Below are positions 39,276 to 49,669 of a DNA stretch of 64,000 nt, in pieces. The notes under the pieces were generated by a model. The model ran no database searches, had not been told where the DNA came from, and was given only the letters and a program-made list of their open reading frames with translations. Position 1 is the first letter of the stretch, and each line of letters opens with the position of its first letter. The translations under genes were made by a program, and so were the position numbers. Origin of the DNA: DATMER01 sp963741305. GTDB lineage: Bacteria; Acidobacteriota; Thermoanaerobaculia; Multivoradales; UBA5704. The stretch spans positions 5,146,001-5,210,000 of the forward strand of contig CAVUHL010000003.1 of the NCBI GenBank assembly GCA_963741305.1. Direction: 5' to 3'.

Positions 39276-39658
39276 AGCGTCCGCCTCCGGAACATGCCGA
39301 GCTTGTTGGCCACCGCGAAGAAAATGCTGTATACGCAAAAGGCGTAGAGCCCCACGAACGGGGCACCCCGCTGGAAGTCGAGCGGCATCATGGCTTTGAG
39401 CAGGAGGATCAGCCCGAGCGGGGCCAGGAAATAGCCGGCAAGGAGACGGCGCCGGGACTGCGAGTTGGGATCGAGGTCCCGGCTCCGGTAAACGTAGATG
39501 TTGCCCGCCGCCCAGCCCATCGCGACCGCCACGCTGTAGTAAGGGTAGAAGCCCAGGTCCAGCGTGCCATCGGGCATGACCACCCGGAACACGGCCAGCA
39601 GATAGACCAGCCAGCACGCCAGAAAAAGGCCGAGCAGGATCTGCTCCCACCGCTTCAC
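39272..39658 (-). CDS. Small membrane protein of unknown function
   Basis: 128 residues with four probable transmembrane helices: ILLGLFLACWLVYLLAVF, YYSVAVAMGWAAGNIYVY, YFLAPLGLILLLKAMMPL and FVGLYAFCVYSIFFAVAN. Charged loops have basic clusters (SQSRRRL, MFRRR), suggesting the C-terminus is cytoplasmic. It lies 9 bp after gcvP on the same strand and might be co-transcribed with the glycine cleavage genes, though no functional link is apparent. No family identified. Confidence 0.7.
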   Translation of the reverse strand: MKRWEQILLGLFLACWLVYLLAVFRVVMPDGTLDLGFYPYYSVAVAMGWAAGNIYVYRSRDLDPNSQSRRRLLAGYFLAPLGLILLLKAMMPLDFQRGAPFVGLYAFCVYSIFFAVANKLGMFRRRTL

Positions 39659-39667
39659 GCGGCGGCC

Positions 39668-42590
<2,923 letters not shown>

Positions 42591-42604
<14 letters not shown>

Positions 42605-42977
42605 TCTTCACATACTCCTCATACTGCTCGGAGCTCATGAGCGCCTTGAGGTCCGCGGCCGAGGAGAAGCGGACCTTGACGAGCCAGCCATCCGTGTGCG
42701 GATCCTCGTTCAGCAGCTCCGGATCGTCCACCACGGCATCGTTGATCTCGACGATCTCTCCGGCCACGGGCGTGTAGACCTCCGCCACCGCCTTGACCGA
42801 CTCGATGGTCCCGATCTCCTGGTCCGTGTCGAACACCTGCCCGACTTCGGGCAGCTCGACATACACGACCTCGCCCAGCTCCTGCTGCGCGAACTCGGTG
42901 ATCCCAAGCACGCAGATGTCATCCTGCACGCTGACCCACTCGTGTTCCTTGGAATAGAGGTATTCGGTCGGATACAT
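42591..42977 (-). CDS. gcvH: Glycine cleavage system H protein
   Basis: 128 residues from ATG 42977. The barrel-sandwich hybrid fold starts YSKEHEWV and carries the lipoyl lysine Lys62 in IESVKAVAEV. The C-terminus has NEDPHTDGWLVKV. Length fits the family. It shuttles the aminomethyl group between GcvP and GcvT. The ORF upstream of 42977 overlaps intergenic sequence only and is not used. Confidence 0.97.
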
Positions 42978-43029
42978 CCTCAGCAACCCTCCAATCTGGC
43001 TGGTCCAACCCGGCTCTGGACCGAAATAT

Positions 43030-44136
43030 TCACGGCTTAGGACGGCGATAAAACGGAACCTCGACCACCACCGCGGACAGGGCTTTACCGCGTACGTCAA
43101 CCTCCAACGGAGTCCCCGGCGTGGCCAGCTCGGTAGGGACATAGGCCATGCCGACCGCCTTCTCGAACGTGGGACTCCAGGTGCCGCTCGTGACAGCACC
43201 AACAGTATTTCCCCCAACCTGGCCTCCCGACTTCACTTCATGCCCCTGGCGGGCGATCCCGCGGCCCTGGACCTCGAAACCGACCAGCTTGCGCCGCAGC
43301 CCCTCGGCCTGTTGCGCGGCGAGCGCCTCTCGGCCCAGGAAGTCCCCCTTGTTCATCTTGACCACCCAGGCGAGCCCGGCCTCGAACGGCGTCGTGGACT
43401 CGTCGATCTCGTGGCCGTAGAGCGCCATGGACGCTTCCAGGCGGAGCGTATCGCGGGCACCGAGCCCGGCCGGAAGGGCTCCCGCTTCCACAAGCCGGCG
43501 CCAGATCGCGGGCGCATCCTCGGGCGCGACATAGAGCTCGAACCCGTCCTCCCCGGTGTAGCCGGTGCGCGAAATGAGGGCCGGCCGGCCGGAGGCTTCG
43601 CCCTGCAGGAAGCCGTAGTACTTGAGGTCCATGGCTTCGGGGGGCGCGAGCGGGCGCAGGATCTCCAAAGCCTTTGGCCCCTGGAGAGCGATCAACGCCC
43701 AGCGGTCGCTTTCGTTGGTCACCTGCACTCCGGAGTCGGCCCGGGAGGCGATCCACTCGAAGTCGCGCTCCGCATTGGAGGCATTGACCACGACCAGGAA
43801 CTCCTCGGCGCCGAGGCGGTAGATGAGAAGGTCGTCCACATAGGTGCCCTGGTCGGTGAGCAGACCGCTGTAGTGGGCGCGCCCCGGCGCGAGCTTGGAG
43901 ACGTCGTTCGGAGTCAGGCGCTGGAGGAAGGATTCGGCCCCGGGCCCCTGCACCCGGACCTCTCCCATGTGAGAGACGTCGAAGATCCCGGCAGCGGTGC
44001 GCACCGCCCGGTGCTCCTCGATGACGCCCTGGTACTGTACCGGCATCTCCCAGCCGGCGAAGTCCACCAGGCGCGCTCCGGATTCCACATGGCACTCGTA
44101 CAAAGGCGTGCGCTTCAGGCTTTCGCTCGTCGCCAT
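43030..44136 (-). CDS. gcvT: Glycine cleavage system T protein (aminomethyltransferase)
   Basis: 368 residues from ATG 44136. Family blocks: LVDFAGWEMPVQY, FDVSHMGEV (substrate-contact Asp/His), LTPNDVSKLAPG, and SRTGYTGEDGFELY. The C-terminal domain has VGMAYVP. It transfers the methylene group to tetrahydrofolate and releases ammonia. It is first of the operon gcvT-gcvH-gcvP. No glycine riboswitch motif was recognised in the 140-bp leader, which instead has a strong hairpin in the plus-strand sense. Confidence 0.96.
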   Translation of the reverse strand: MATSESLKRTPLYECHVESGARLVDFAGWEMPVQYQGVIEEHRAVRTAAGIFDVSHMGEVRVQGPGAESFLQRLTPNDVSKLAPGRAHYSGLLTDQGTYVDDLLIYRLGAEEFLVVVNASNAERDFEWIASRADSGVQVTNESDRWALIALQGPKALEILRPLAPPEAMDLKYYGFLQGEASGRPALISRTGYTGEDGFELYVAPEDAPAIWRRLVEAGALPAGLGARDTLRLEASMALYGHEIDESTTPFEAGLAWVVKMNKGDFLGREALAAQQAEGLRRKLVGFEVQGRGIARQGHEVKSGGQVGGNTVGAVTSGTWSPTFEKAVGMAYVPTELATPGTPLEVDVRGKALSAVVVEVPFYRRPKP

Positions 44137-44219
44137 CCGGCTCCCCTGACTATGGATGATGTCGTTTTCCCCCGGTTTTCCCCCGGGAGGCGGGCGACCC
44201 GAAACGCTATCACACCGAA

Positions 44220-44263
44220 CCAGGAAACCCCCCGCAGGAAATCCTCCTGTCGCGGGTTCCTGG
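44220..44263 (+). other. Strong hairpin in Spy-like leader / gcvT upstream region
   Basis: CCAGGAAACCC...CGCAGGA-aat-CCTCCTG...CGCGGGTTCCTGG forms a long imperfect stem in the 44-nt interval. It ends 17 nt before ATG 44281. It could fold in the leader of the plus-strand gene or affect the opposite gcvT transcript. There is no T-run, so a terminator role is unlikely. Confidence 0.4.
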
Positions 44264-44280
44264 ATCGAAAGGAGATTCAA

Positions 44281-44721
44281 ATGATGAGACGGAGACTGTC
44301 AATCGCCATCGCCCTCTTCACCTTCCTGGCCCTTCCCTTCCTCGCCGAAGCCGCCAAGCGCCCTGGAAACCCGGGAGACGTGCTGCGCAACCCCCGCGCC
44401 CTCGCCCGCTACCTGAAGCTGACGCCGGCCCAGCTCGAGACCACAAAGCAGCTCATACAGACCCTGCACAATACGACCAAGCCGCTCTATCAACAGGTCG
44501 AGCCGCTCGAGGAACAGCGCCGCAGCCAGCTCGACGCCGTCAGCCCGGACGCCTGCGCCGTCGGCACCACCGTGGTCCAGATCGATGGATTGCGGGATCA
44601 GATCAGGGAAGCCCGCGAGGACTTCGACGAAGCCTTCTCGGCCATCCTCACCCCGGAGCAGCTCGCCAAGTACGAGGCCCTGAAGGATGCCGTGAAGATC
44701 GGCGAGGAAGAGGGCGAGTAG
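44281..44721 (+). CDS. Spy/CpxP-like periplasmic protein
   Basis: 146 residues from ATG 44281 with AAAGGAG upstream. A signal peptide (RRLSIAIALFTFLALPFLAEA, cleavage near residue 25) precedes an all-helical domain. It carries the LTPAQLETTKQLIQTL and FSAILTPEQLAKYEALKD repeats typical of the LTXXQ family. Members are periplasmic chaperones or metal sensors. There are no cpxAR-like genes beside it. The gene is followed by a GC-rich hairpin that may end the transcript. Confidence 0.78.
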   Translation: MMRRRLSIAIALFTFLALPFLAEAAKRPGNPGDVLRNPRALARYLKLTPAQLETTKQLIQTLHNTTKPLYQQVEPLEEQRRSQLDAVSPDACAVGTTVVQIDGLRDQIREAREDFDEAFSAILTPEQLAKYEALKDAVKIGEEEGE

Positions 44722-44729
44722 TCCTGGAC

Positions 44730-44755
44730 GGGGGGCGGCCACCCGGGCCGCCCCC
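44730..44755 (+). terminator. GC-rich hairpin downstream of Spy-like gene
   Basis: GGGGGCGGCC-accc-GGGCCGCCCCC forms a 10-bp stem eight nt after the stop codon. No T-run follows, so termination efficiency is uncertain. Confidence 0.4.
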
Positions 44756-44841
44756 ACGCCTGTCACATACCTGCGACACCATCGCCTTTGCCAAATCCCG
44801 GCATTTCGCGGTATCTCTCTACCCGGAGAGAGGTGCCCGAT

Positions 44842-45345
44842 ATGAGACTTCTTCTCGTCCGACACGCCATCGCCGAAGAGCGGGAGGATTTTGCCCGTAC
44901 GGGCAAGGACGACCACCTGCGCCCGTTGACCGACGAGGGGCGCAAGAAGATGAAGCAGGCCGCCAGGGGCCTCCGCTCCCTGGTCCCGGAGATCGACCTC
45001 CTGGCCACCAGCCCCCTCACCCGCGCCGCGCAGACAGGGGCGATCCTCGACTCGGTCTATGGCGGGCTCGACGTGGAAGAGACCGACGAGCTGTCGCCCG
45101 AGACCACTCCCGAGCAGTTCCTCCGCTGGCTGCGCCAGCAGAAGGGGGACCTGATCGGGGCCGTGGGGCACGAGCCCAGCCTCAGCCAGATCCTCGGCTG
45201 GCTCCTCACCGGGACCGACCGGCGGCTCTTCGCATTCCGCAAGGGGGGCGCCTGCCTGCTGGAGTTTCCGGACGAGCCCGCCGGCGGCACGGCCACCCTT
45301 CTCTGGGCGCTCACGCCCGCCCAGCTCCGTACGCTCGGCGACTGA
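44842..45345 (+). CDS. SixA-type phosphohistidine phosphatase
   Basis: 167 residues from ATG 44842. The histidine-phosphatase RHG motif is LVRHAIAEER, with His8 as the phospho-acceptor. TSPLTRAAQTGAIL gives the second Arg, and VGHEPSLSQ the second catalytic His. SixA proteins dephosphorylate His residues in phosphorelay or PTS proteins. The stop overlaps the CHAD start by 1 bp (TGATG), suggesting translational coupling. The short size matches SixA rather than phosphoglycerate mutase. Confidence 0.9.
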   Translation: MRLLLVRHAIAEEREDFARTGKDDHLRPLTDEGRKKMKQAARGLRSLVPEIDLLATSPLTRAAQTGAILDSVYGGLDVEETDELSPETTPEQFLRWLRQQKGDLIGAVGHEPSLSQILGWLLTGTDRRLFAFRKGGACLLEFPDEPAGGTATLLWALTPAQLRTLGD

Positions 45346-46397
45346 TGGACGGCGATCTTCTGAGCCGTCCCCCCGAGGAGGGTGCCCGGCTGATCGCCCT
45401 TTCCTGGCTCGACCAGGCCGCCACCGCCTTCCCCCGGCTGCAAGATCCGGCTGATACGGAGGCGCTCCACGATTTCAGGGTCGGCCTCCGCCGCCTGCGG
45501 AGCTGCCTGCGCTCCTATCGTGCGTACCTGGAGGAGAGCCTGCCCAAGAAGCTCCGGAGAAGGCTCCGCGACCTGGCCGCCTCGACCGGACCGGGCCGCG
45601 ACACCGAGGTCCAGATCGAATGGCTGCGCGGGCGCTCCCGCCATCTGAGCTCCTACCACCGCGCCGGCCTGGCCTGGATCGTCGGCCGGCTGGAGGAGCG
45701 GATGCGCGCGGCCAACGAGGAGATGTCCGCCAGCCTCCCCAAGGATTTCCCCCGGATCGAGAAGGGCCTTCGCGACCGCCTCTCGACCTACCGCACGGAG
45801 ATCCACCTGGCGGCCGGCGGCTATCTCTCTCCCACTCTGGCGGAGGCCACCGCGGGCATCCTCCGGCGCCAGGCCACGGAGCTGGAGTCCCATCTCGCCC
45901 TGGTGGACGGCCCCGAGGACGAGCACGAATCACACGAGGCCCGGATCAGCGCCAAGCGCCTGCGCTACCTCCTGGAGCCCTTCGATTTTACTGAGGCTAC
46001 TGCTCTAGTGAAAAGAGTGAAGAAGCTGCAGGATCTCCTGGGGGAGCTGCACGACGCGCACGTCCTGGAGACCGAGCTATCCGAATCGCTGCAGATCGCC
46101 GCCTCCGAGGGTGTCCGCCGGCTCCTGGAAGTTTCCCTGAGCGAAGCTCCGGACGACGCCCTGATCCGGGCCGAGCGCCGAAGGGTCCGGGAATCCGGCC
46201 TCGTCGCCCTCGCTCGCCTGAACCGCGCCCGCCGCAACCGATTGTTCCAAGAGCTGGAGGCGGATTGGCTCGAAGGCCGGGCGGCGGGGTTCTTTGAGGA
46301 GGCCGAGGTGGTTGCGGCGAAGTTGGGCCCTCACCCCCCGGCCCCCTCTCCCGGTCCCCCGAGCACACCCTCCCCGGGAGAGGGGGCCGGGGGGTGA
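45345..46397 (+). CDS. CHAD-domain protein
   Basis: 350 residues. The CHAD domain is seen as two helical halves with conserved His/Arg/Lys: ALHDFRVGLRRLRSCLRSY and ESHEARISAKRLRYLLEPF. CHAD domains bind polyphosphate by family knowledge. Coupling to SixA and presence of ppk1 in the window support a phosphate-related role. The last ~23 residues (PHPPAPSPGPPSTPSPGEG) are encoded by the palindromic repeat at 46328-46400, so the native C-terminus has been replaced. The start is ATG 45345 by overlap with SixA. Confidence 0.88.
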   Translation: MDGDLLSRPPEEGARLIALSWLDQAATAFPRLQDPADTEALHDFRVGLRRLRSCLRSYRAYLEESLPKKLRRRLRDLAASTGPGRDTEVQIEWLRGRSRHLSSYHRAGLAWIVGRLEERMRAANEEMSASLPKDFPRIEKGLRDRLSTYRTEIHLAAGGYLSPTLAEATAGILRRQATELESHLALVDGPEDEHESHEARISAKRLRYLLEPFDFTEATALVKRVKKLQDLLGELHDAHVLETELSESLQIAASEGVRRLLEVSLSEAPDDALIRAERRRVRESGLVALARLNRARRNRLFQELEADWLEGRAAGFFEEAEVVAAKLGPHPPAPSPGPPSTPSPGEGAGG

Positions 46398-46400
46398 GGG
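46328..46400. repeat. CCCTCACCC palindromic repeat encoding the CHAD C-terminus
   Basis: CCCTCACCCCCCGGCCCCCTCTCCC ... GGGAGAGGGGGCCGGGGGGTGAGGG: a 73-bp inverted repeat with a central GTCCCCCGAGCAC-type loop. It begins within the CHAD gene and supplies its last codons and stop. It is the same family as 54330-54487 and 58071-58126. Confidence 0.85.
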
Positions 46401-46403
46401 CTC

Positions 46404-47465
46404 ATGAAGATCCTCTACGGAGTCGTCGGCGAAGGCATGGGGCACGCGGTGCGGTCGCGGGTGGTCCTGGAGCACCTGCTCGCCCAGGGGCATGAGATCG
46501 AGATCATGGCTTCGGGACGGGCGGCGGACTTCCTCGCGGCCCGGTTCCGCGGCGTCCGGCGCATTCACGGCTTCCATATCGTCTACGGAGAGAACCAGAT
46601 GAAGCTCGCCGCCACGGTGGGCTCGAACCTCGTTTCCACCGCGGCGGGCCTCCCGGCGAATGTCTCGGCCTGGTTCGACCTGATCCGCGGATTCGCCCCC
46701 GAGACAGTCATCAGCGACTTCGACTCCTGGACCTATCTCTACGGCAAGGCGCACGGCCTGCCGGTGATCTCGATCGACAACCAACAAATCGTCCACCGGT
46801 GCACCCACCCGTCCAATCTAGTCGCTGGCCACGAGCTCGATTTTCAGCTCACGCGCGCCTTCGTCAAGTCCAAGCTCCCCTTCTGCCTGCATTACGTCAT
46901 CTCGAGCTTCTTCTTCCCCGAGATCCGCAAGCCGCAGACGACCCTGGTGCCGCCCATCCTCCGGCCGGAAATCCTGGCTGCGCCTTCCACCCGGGGGGAC
47001 CATCTCCTCATCTACCAGACCGCCGAGGGCAACACGGGCCTCGTCCGCACCCTCGCGGGGACGGGCATGGAGTGCCGGATCTATGGCATGCGGCGGGGGA
47101 TTTCCGAGGAGCAGGTCGAGGGCAACCTGCACTACCGGCCCTTCGACGAGGCCGGCTTCATTTCAGACCTGGCGTCGGCCCGGGCGGTGATCTGCGGCGG
47201 AGGGTTCACGGTGCTCGGCGAAGCCGTCTACCTGCGCAAGCCCACGCTCTCGGTGCCCGTCCGCGGACAGTTCGAGCAGGTGCTCAACGCCCGCTGGCTG
47301 GAGCGCCTGGGCTATGGCCATTACGCCGAATCGCTCCAGGACCCGGCCGTGGTCCACCGCTTCCTGGAGGCCATCCCCGGCTGCGAGGAGAAGCTGGCCA
47401 GCTATCGGCAGGATGGCAATGAGCGGCTGTTCGAGGTCGTGGACGACCTAATAAGCCAGGCCTAG
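46404..47465 (+). CDS. MJ1255-type glycosyltransferase-like protein
   Basis: 353 residues. The N-terminus ILYGVVGEGMGHAVRSRVVLEHLL is characteristic of the MJ1255/VC2487 family with GT-B fold, related to GT1 and GT28. The C-terminal domain contains VICGGGFTVLGEAVYLRKPTLSVP, the nucleotide-sugar site. Substrate unknown. It begins just after the palindromic repeat, and its 3' end overlaps the SDR gene by 18 bp. There is no signal or membrane helix. Confidence 0.82.
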   Translation: MKILYGVVGEGMGHAVRSRVVLEHLLAQGHEIEIMASGRAADFLAARFRGVRRIHGFHIVYGENQMKLAATVGSNLVSTAAGLPANVSAWFDLIRGFAPETVISDFDSWTYLYGKAHGLPVISIDNQQIVHRCTHPSNLVAGHELDFQLTRAFVKSKLPFCLHYVISSFFFPEIRKPQTTLVPPILRPEILAAPSTRGDHLLIYQTAEGNTGLVRTLAGTGMECRIYGMRRGISEEQVEGNLHYRPFDEAGFISDLASARAVICGGGFTVLGEAVYLRKPTLSVPVRGQFEQVLNARWLERLGYGHYAESLQDPAVVHRFLEAIPGCEEKLASYRQDGNERLFEVVDDLISQA

Positions 47466-48221
47466 AGTCTGCCCGCCGTCGATCACCAGCACCGAGCCGG
47501 TCGTGAAACCGGATGCCTGGCCCGCGAAGTAGAGAACGGCGCCGGTGATGTCCTCCGGGTCACCGATCCTCCCCTGGGGGATGGTCGCAAGCGCATCGGG
47601 CGACGACCAGAGCACCTCGCTGAACTTCGTGCGGATGATCCCCGGCGCGATGGCATTGACCCGGATGTTCTCCTTGGCCAGCTCCATCCCGAGCGCCTTG
47701 GTCAGCATGAGGACGGCCGCCTTGCTCACGCAGTAGACGCCCAGGCCCCGATGGGGGAACATCCCCGCCACCGAGGCAATGTTCACGATCCGGCCGCCGC
47801 CCCGCTCCAGCATCCGGGGCACGCAGGCCTTGATCGTATGGACATAGCCCTTCACGTTCACCTCGAAGGTCTTGTCCCATTGCGACTCCTCGGCTTCGAG
47901 GATCGGACCGAAATGAGGGCTCGTGGCCGCGTTGTTCACCAGGATGTCGATACCGCCGTAGGCCTCTTGAGCCCGGGCGGCGAGGTTCTCGCAGTCCTGG
48001 GCCCGGCCGGTGTGACAGGCCACGGCGAGGGCATCCCCGCCGCGTTGGCGGATCTCCTCGGCCACGGCCTCCACGCCCTCCAGCTTGCGGCTTGCGAGGA
48101 CCACCCGCGCGCCGGCGGCGGATAGCGCAGAGGCGATCGCGGCGCCGATTCCCCGGGAGGCGCCGGTCACCACAGCCACCTGCCCGGTCAGGTCGTTCGG
48201 ATTCGTTTGCATGGCGTCCAA
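47448..48221 (-). CDS. Short-chain dehydrogenase/reductase
   Basis: 257 residues. The classical SDR fold has TGASRGIG (NAD(P) site near residue 19), NNAA, catalytic Ser in NIASVAG, and YCVSK. The C-terminus has GSVLVIDGGQTLG. The size and the closing GG motif resemble FabG-like or glucose-dehydrogenase-like SDRs. ATGs at 48221 and 48212 are both possible starts. Substrate unknown. Divergent from the gene at 48253. Confidence 0.9.
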   Translation of the reverse strand: MDAMQTNPNDLTGQVAVVTGASRGIGAAIASALSAAGARVVLASRKLEGVEAVAEEIRQRGGDALAVACHTGRAQDCENLAARAQEAYGGIDILVNNAATSPHFGPILEAEESQWDKTFEVNVKGYVHTIKACVPRMLERGGGRIVNIASVAGMFPHRGLGVYCVSKAAVLMLTKALGMELAKENIRVNAIAPGIIRTKFSEVLWSSPDALATIPQGRIGDPEDITGAVLYFAGQASGFTTGSVLVIDGGQTLGLAY

Positions 48222-48252
48222 GATATCCTAGGAGTCGTCCACCCTGAGAACC

Positions 48253-49068
48253 ATGAGAAAAATCTACTTCGTCAAGTACTACGACAAAGGCTCGACCATC
48301 ATGGGGGCCGACCAGGTCAGCGAAGCCCTGCGCGCTCGGGGGATTGAAAGCCGCTCCGTCTACCCGAAGGATCTGAAGGACGTCCGCGACTCGATCCTGG
48401 TCTTCATCAAGACCTCGAAGCTGCCCGATCTGCTCGGAGCACGGATACGGGGGAACCGCCTGGTCCTCGACGTTCAGGACACGACCGTCTTCAAGCGCTG
48501 GATCAAGAACCGCTGGCTCTACCACGGCCTGATCTTCAAGAACCAGCGCCAGCTCCGGGATTTCGCCGTCCGGGGGGCCGTGAACCGGGTGATCTACCAC
48601 CAGTGGGACCCGCGCTACGTCCCCAACACGCTGGGAGACCGGGAGCTGCGCATCGCCTACCTGGGATTGGGGCGGTCCCTTTCGCTCTGGGGGCAGCTCC
48701 CGGGCGTGGACTACTTTGATGGCGATTACTTCCGGCGGGCGCTCGACTACAACTGCCACCTCTCGGTGCGCGAGCCCGGCAAGGAGTTGCTCTACAAGCC
48801 CAACTGCAAGGTCTCGACGGCGGCGGCCTGCGAGGCGAACCTGGTCACCACCCGCGACGAGAGCACTCTGGAACTGCTCGGGCAGGACTACCCCTACTAC
48901 GCCGAGCCGGAGAGGGAGAGCCTGCTCGCCGCGCTCGACAAGGTCCGGACGACCTTCCGCGGCCCCGAATGGAAGAGGGGCCTGGAGATGATGAAGGAAG
49001 TCCGCGAGCGCACTTCCATGGACCGGGTGATCGACGACTACCTGACCTTCTTTGCAGAGCTGCCCTGA
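48253..49068 (+). CDS. Hypothetical glycosyltransferase-like protein
   Basis: 271 residues. The N-terminus, RKIYFVKYYDKGSTIMGADQ, resembles Rossmann-type starts of GT-B enzymes. The sequence has LVLDVQDTTVFKRW and, near the end, LVTTRDESTLELLGQDYPYY, where a GT nucleotide site might be, but the classical GEAxxxG is absent. No membrane helices. A role in surface glycan synthesis would fit its neighbours, but the assignment is weak. Confidence 0.55.
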   Translation: MRKIYFVKYYDKGSTIMGADQVSEALRARGIESRSVYPKDLKDVRDSILVFIKTSKLPDLLGARIRGNRLVLDVQDTTVFKRWIKNRWLYHGLIFKNQRQLRDFAVRGAVNRVIYHQWDPRYVPNTLGDRELRIAYLGLGRSLSLWGQLPGVDYFDGDYFRRALDYNCHLSVREPGKELLYKPNCKVSTAAACEANLVTTRDESTLELLGQDYPYYAEPERESLLAALDKVRTTFRGPEWKRGLEMMKEVRERTSMDRVIDDYLTFFAELP

Positions 49069-49092
49069 TAGACTCGGCCCGAGGAGGAAAAC

Positions 49093-49503
49093 ATGGCGGT
49101 CGAGATCACGGGCAAATACATCGGCAATCTGGCGCAGGAGATGACGCACGGCCCCTCCGGAGCGGTCCTGAAGACCGTGCCGCCGGTGGACAACCAGGGA
49201 GACGGCAGCTCCTTCTCGCCGACCGATCTGGTGGCCACGGCCCTGGCCGCCTGCATGACGACCCTGATCTCGATCGTGGGCGAGCGGGAAGGGATCGACC
49301 TCTCGGGGATGTCGGTGCACATCGAAAAGCACATGGGCAGCAACCCGCGGCGGATCTCCGGGCTCCCCTCGCGCATCCGCATGCCGGCCGGGCTCACTCC
49401 CGATCAGCGCAAGAAGCTGGAGAACGCGGCGCTCACCTGCCCGGTCCACAAGAGCCTGCACCCGGATATCGAGCGCGAGGTGGTGTTCGAGTATCCGGAT
49501 TAG
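49093..49503 (+). CDS. OsmC-family peroxiredoxin-like protein
   Basis: 136 residues. Both OsmC catalytic Cys are present: AALAACMTTL (near residue 54) and ALTCPVHKSL. The surrounding PTDLVATALAACM is a strong family signature. OsmC and YhfA proteins reduce organic hydroperoxides with a dihydrolipoamide donor. AGGAGGAA lies just before ATG 49093. The 3' end is followed immediately by the AAGGAC-type inverted repeat. Confidence 0.92.
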   Translation: MAVEITGKYIGNLAQEMTHGPSGAVLKTVPPVDNQGDGSSFSPTDLVATALAACMTTLISIVGEREGIDLSGMSVHIEKHMGSNPRRISGLPSRIRMPAGLTPDQRKKLENAALTCPVHKSLHPDIEREVVFEYPD

Positions 49504-49505
49504 GT

Positions 49506-49612
49506 GGAAAAGGACCAAAAGGACTTAAAGGACTTAAAGGACTCAAAGGACACCGGACCGGAACTCTGTCCTTTTCGTCCTTTAGGTCCTTTAAGTCCTT
49601 TTGGTCCTTTCC
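49506..49612. repeat. AAGGAC-type inverted repeat
   Basis: Several AAGGACT-type units spaced about 10 bp on the left are complemented by TCCTTT units on the right, forming one long stem around CCGGACCGG. The element begins 3 bp after the OsmC stop and ends 58 bp before ileS. It is related in composition to 31107-31237. Confidence 0.8.
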
Positions 49613-49669
49613 GAATACAATAGCCCCTCCTTTTCCGAGGCCCGCTGGCGGGCCCGGCGCCAGAGGCCC

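Noticed and set aside
44137..44280. Glycine riboswitch upstream of gcvT
   Set aside because: The conserved cores of the glycine aptamer were not found in the leader on the minus strand.
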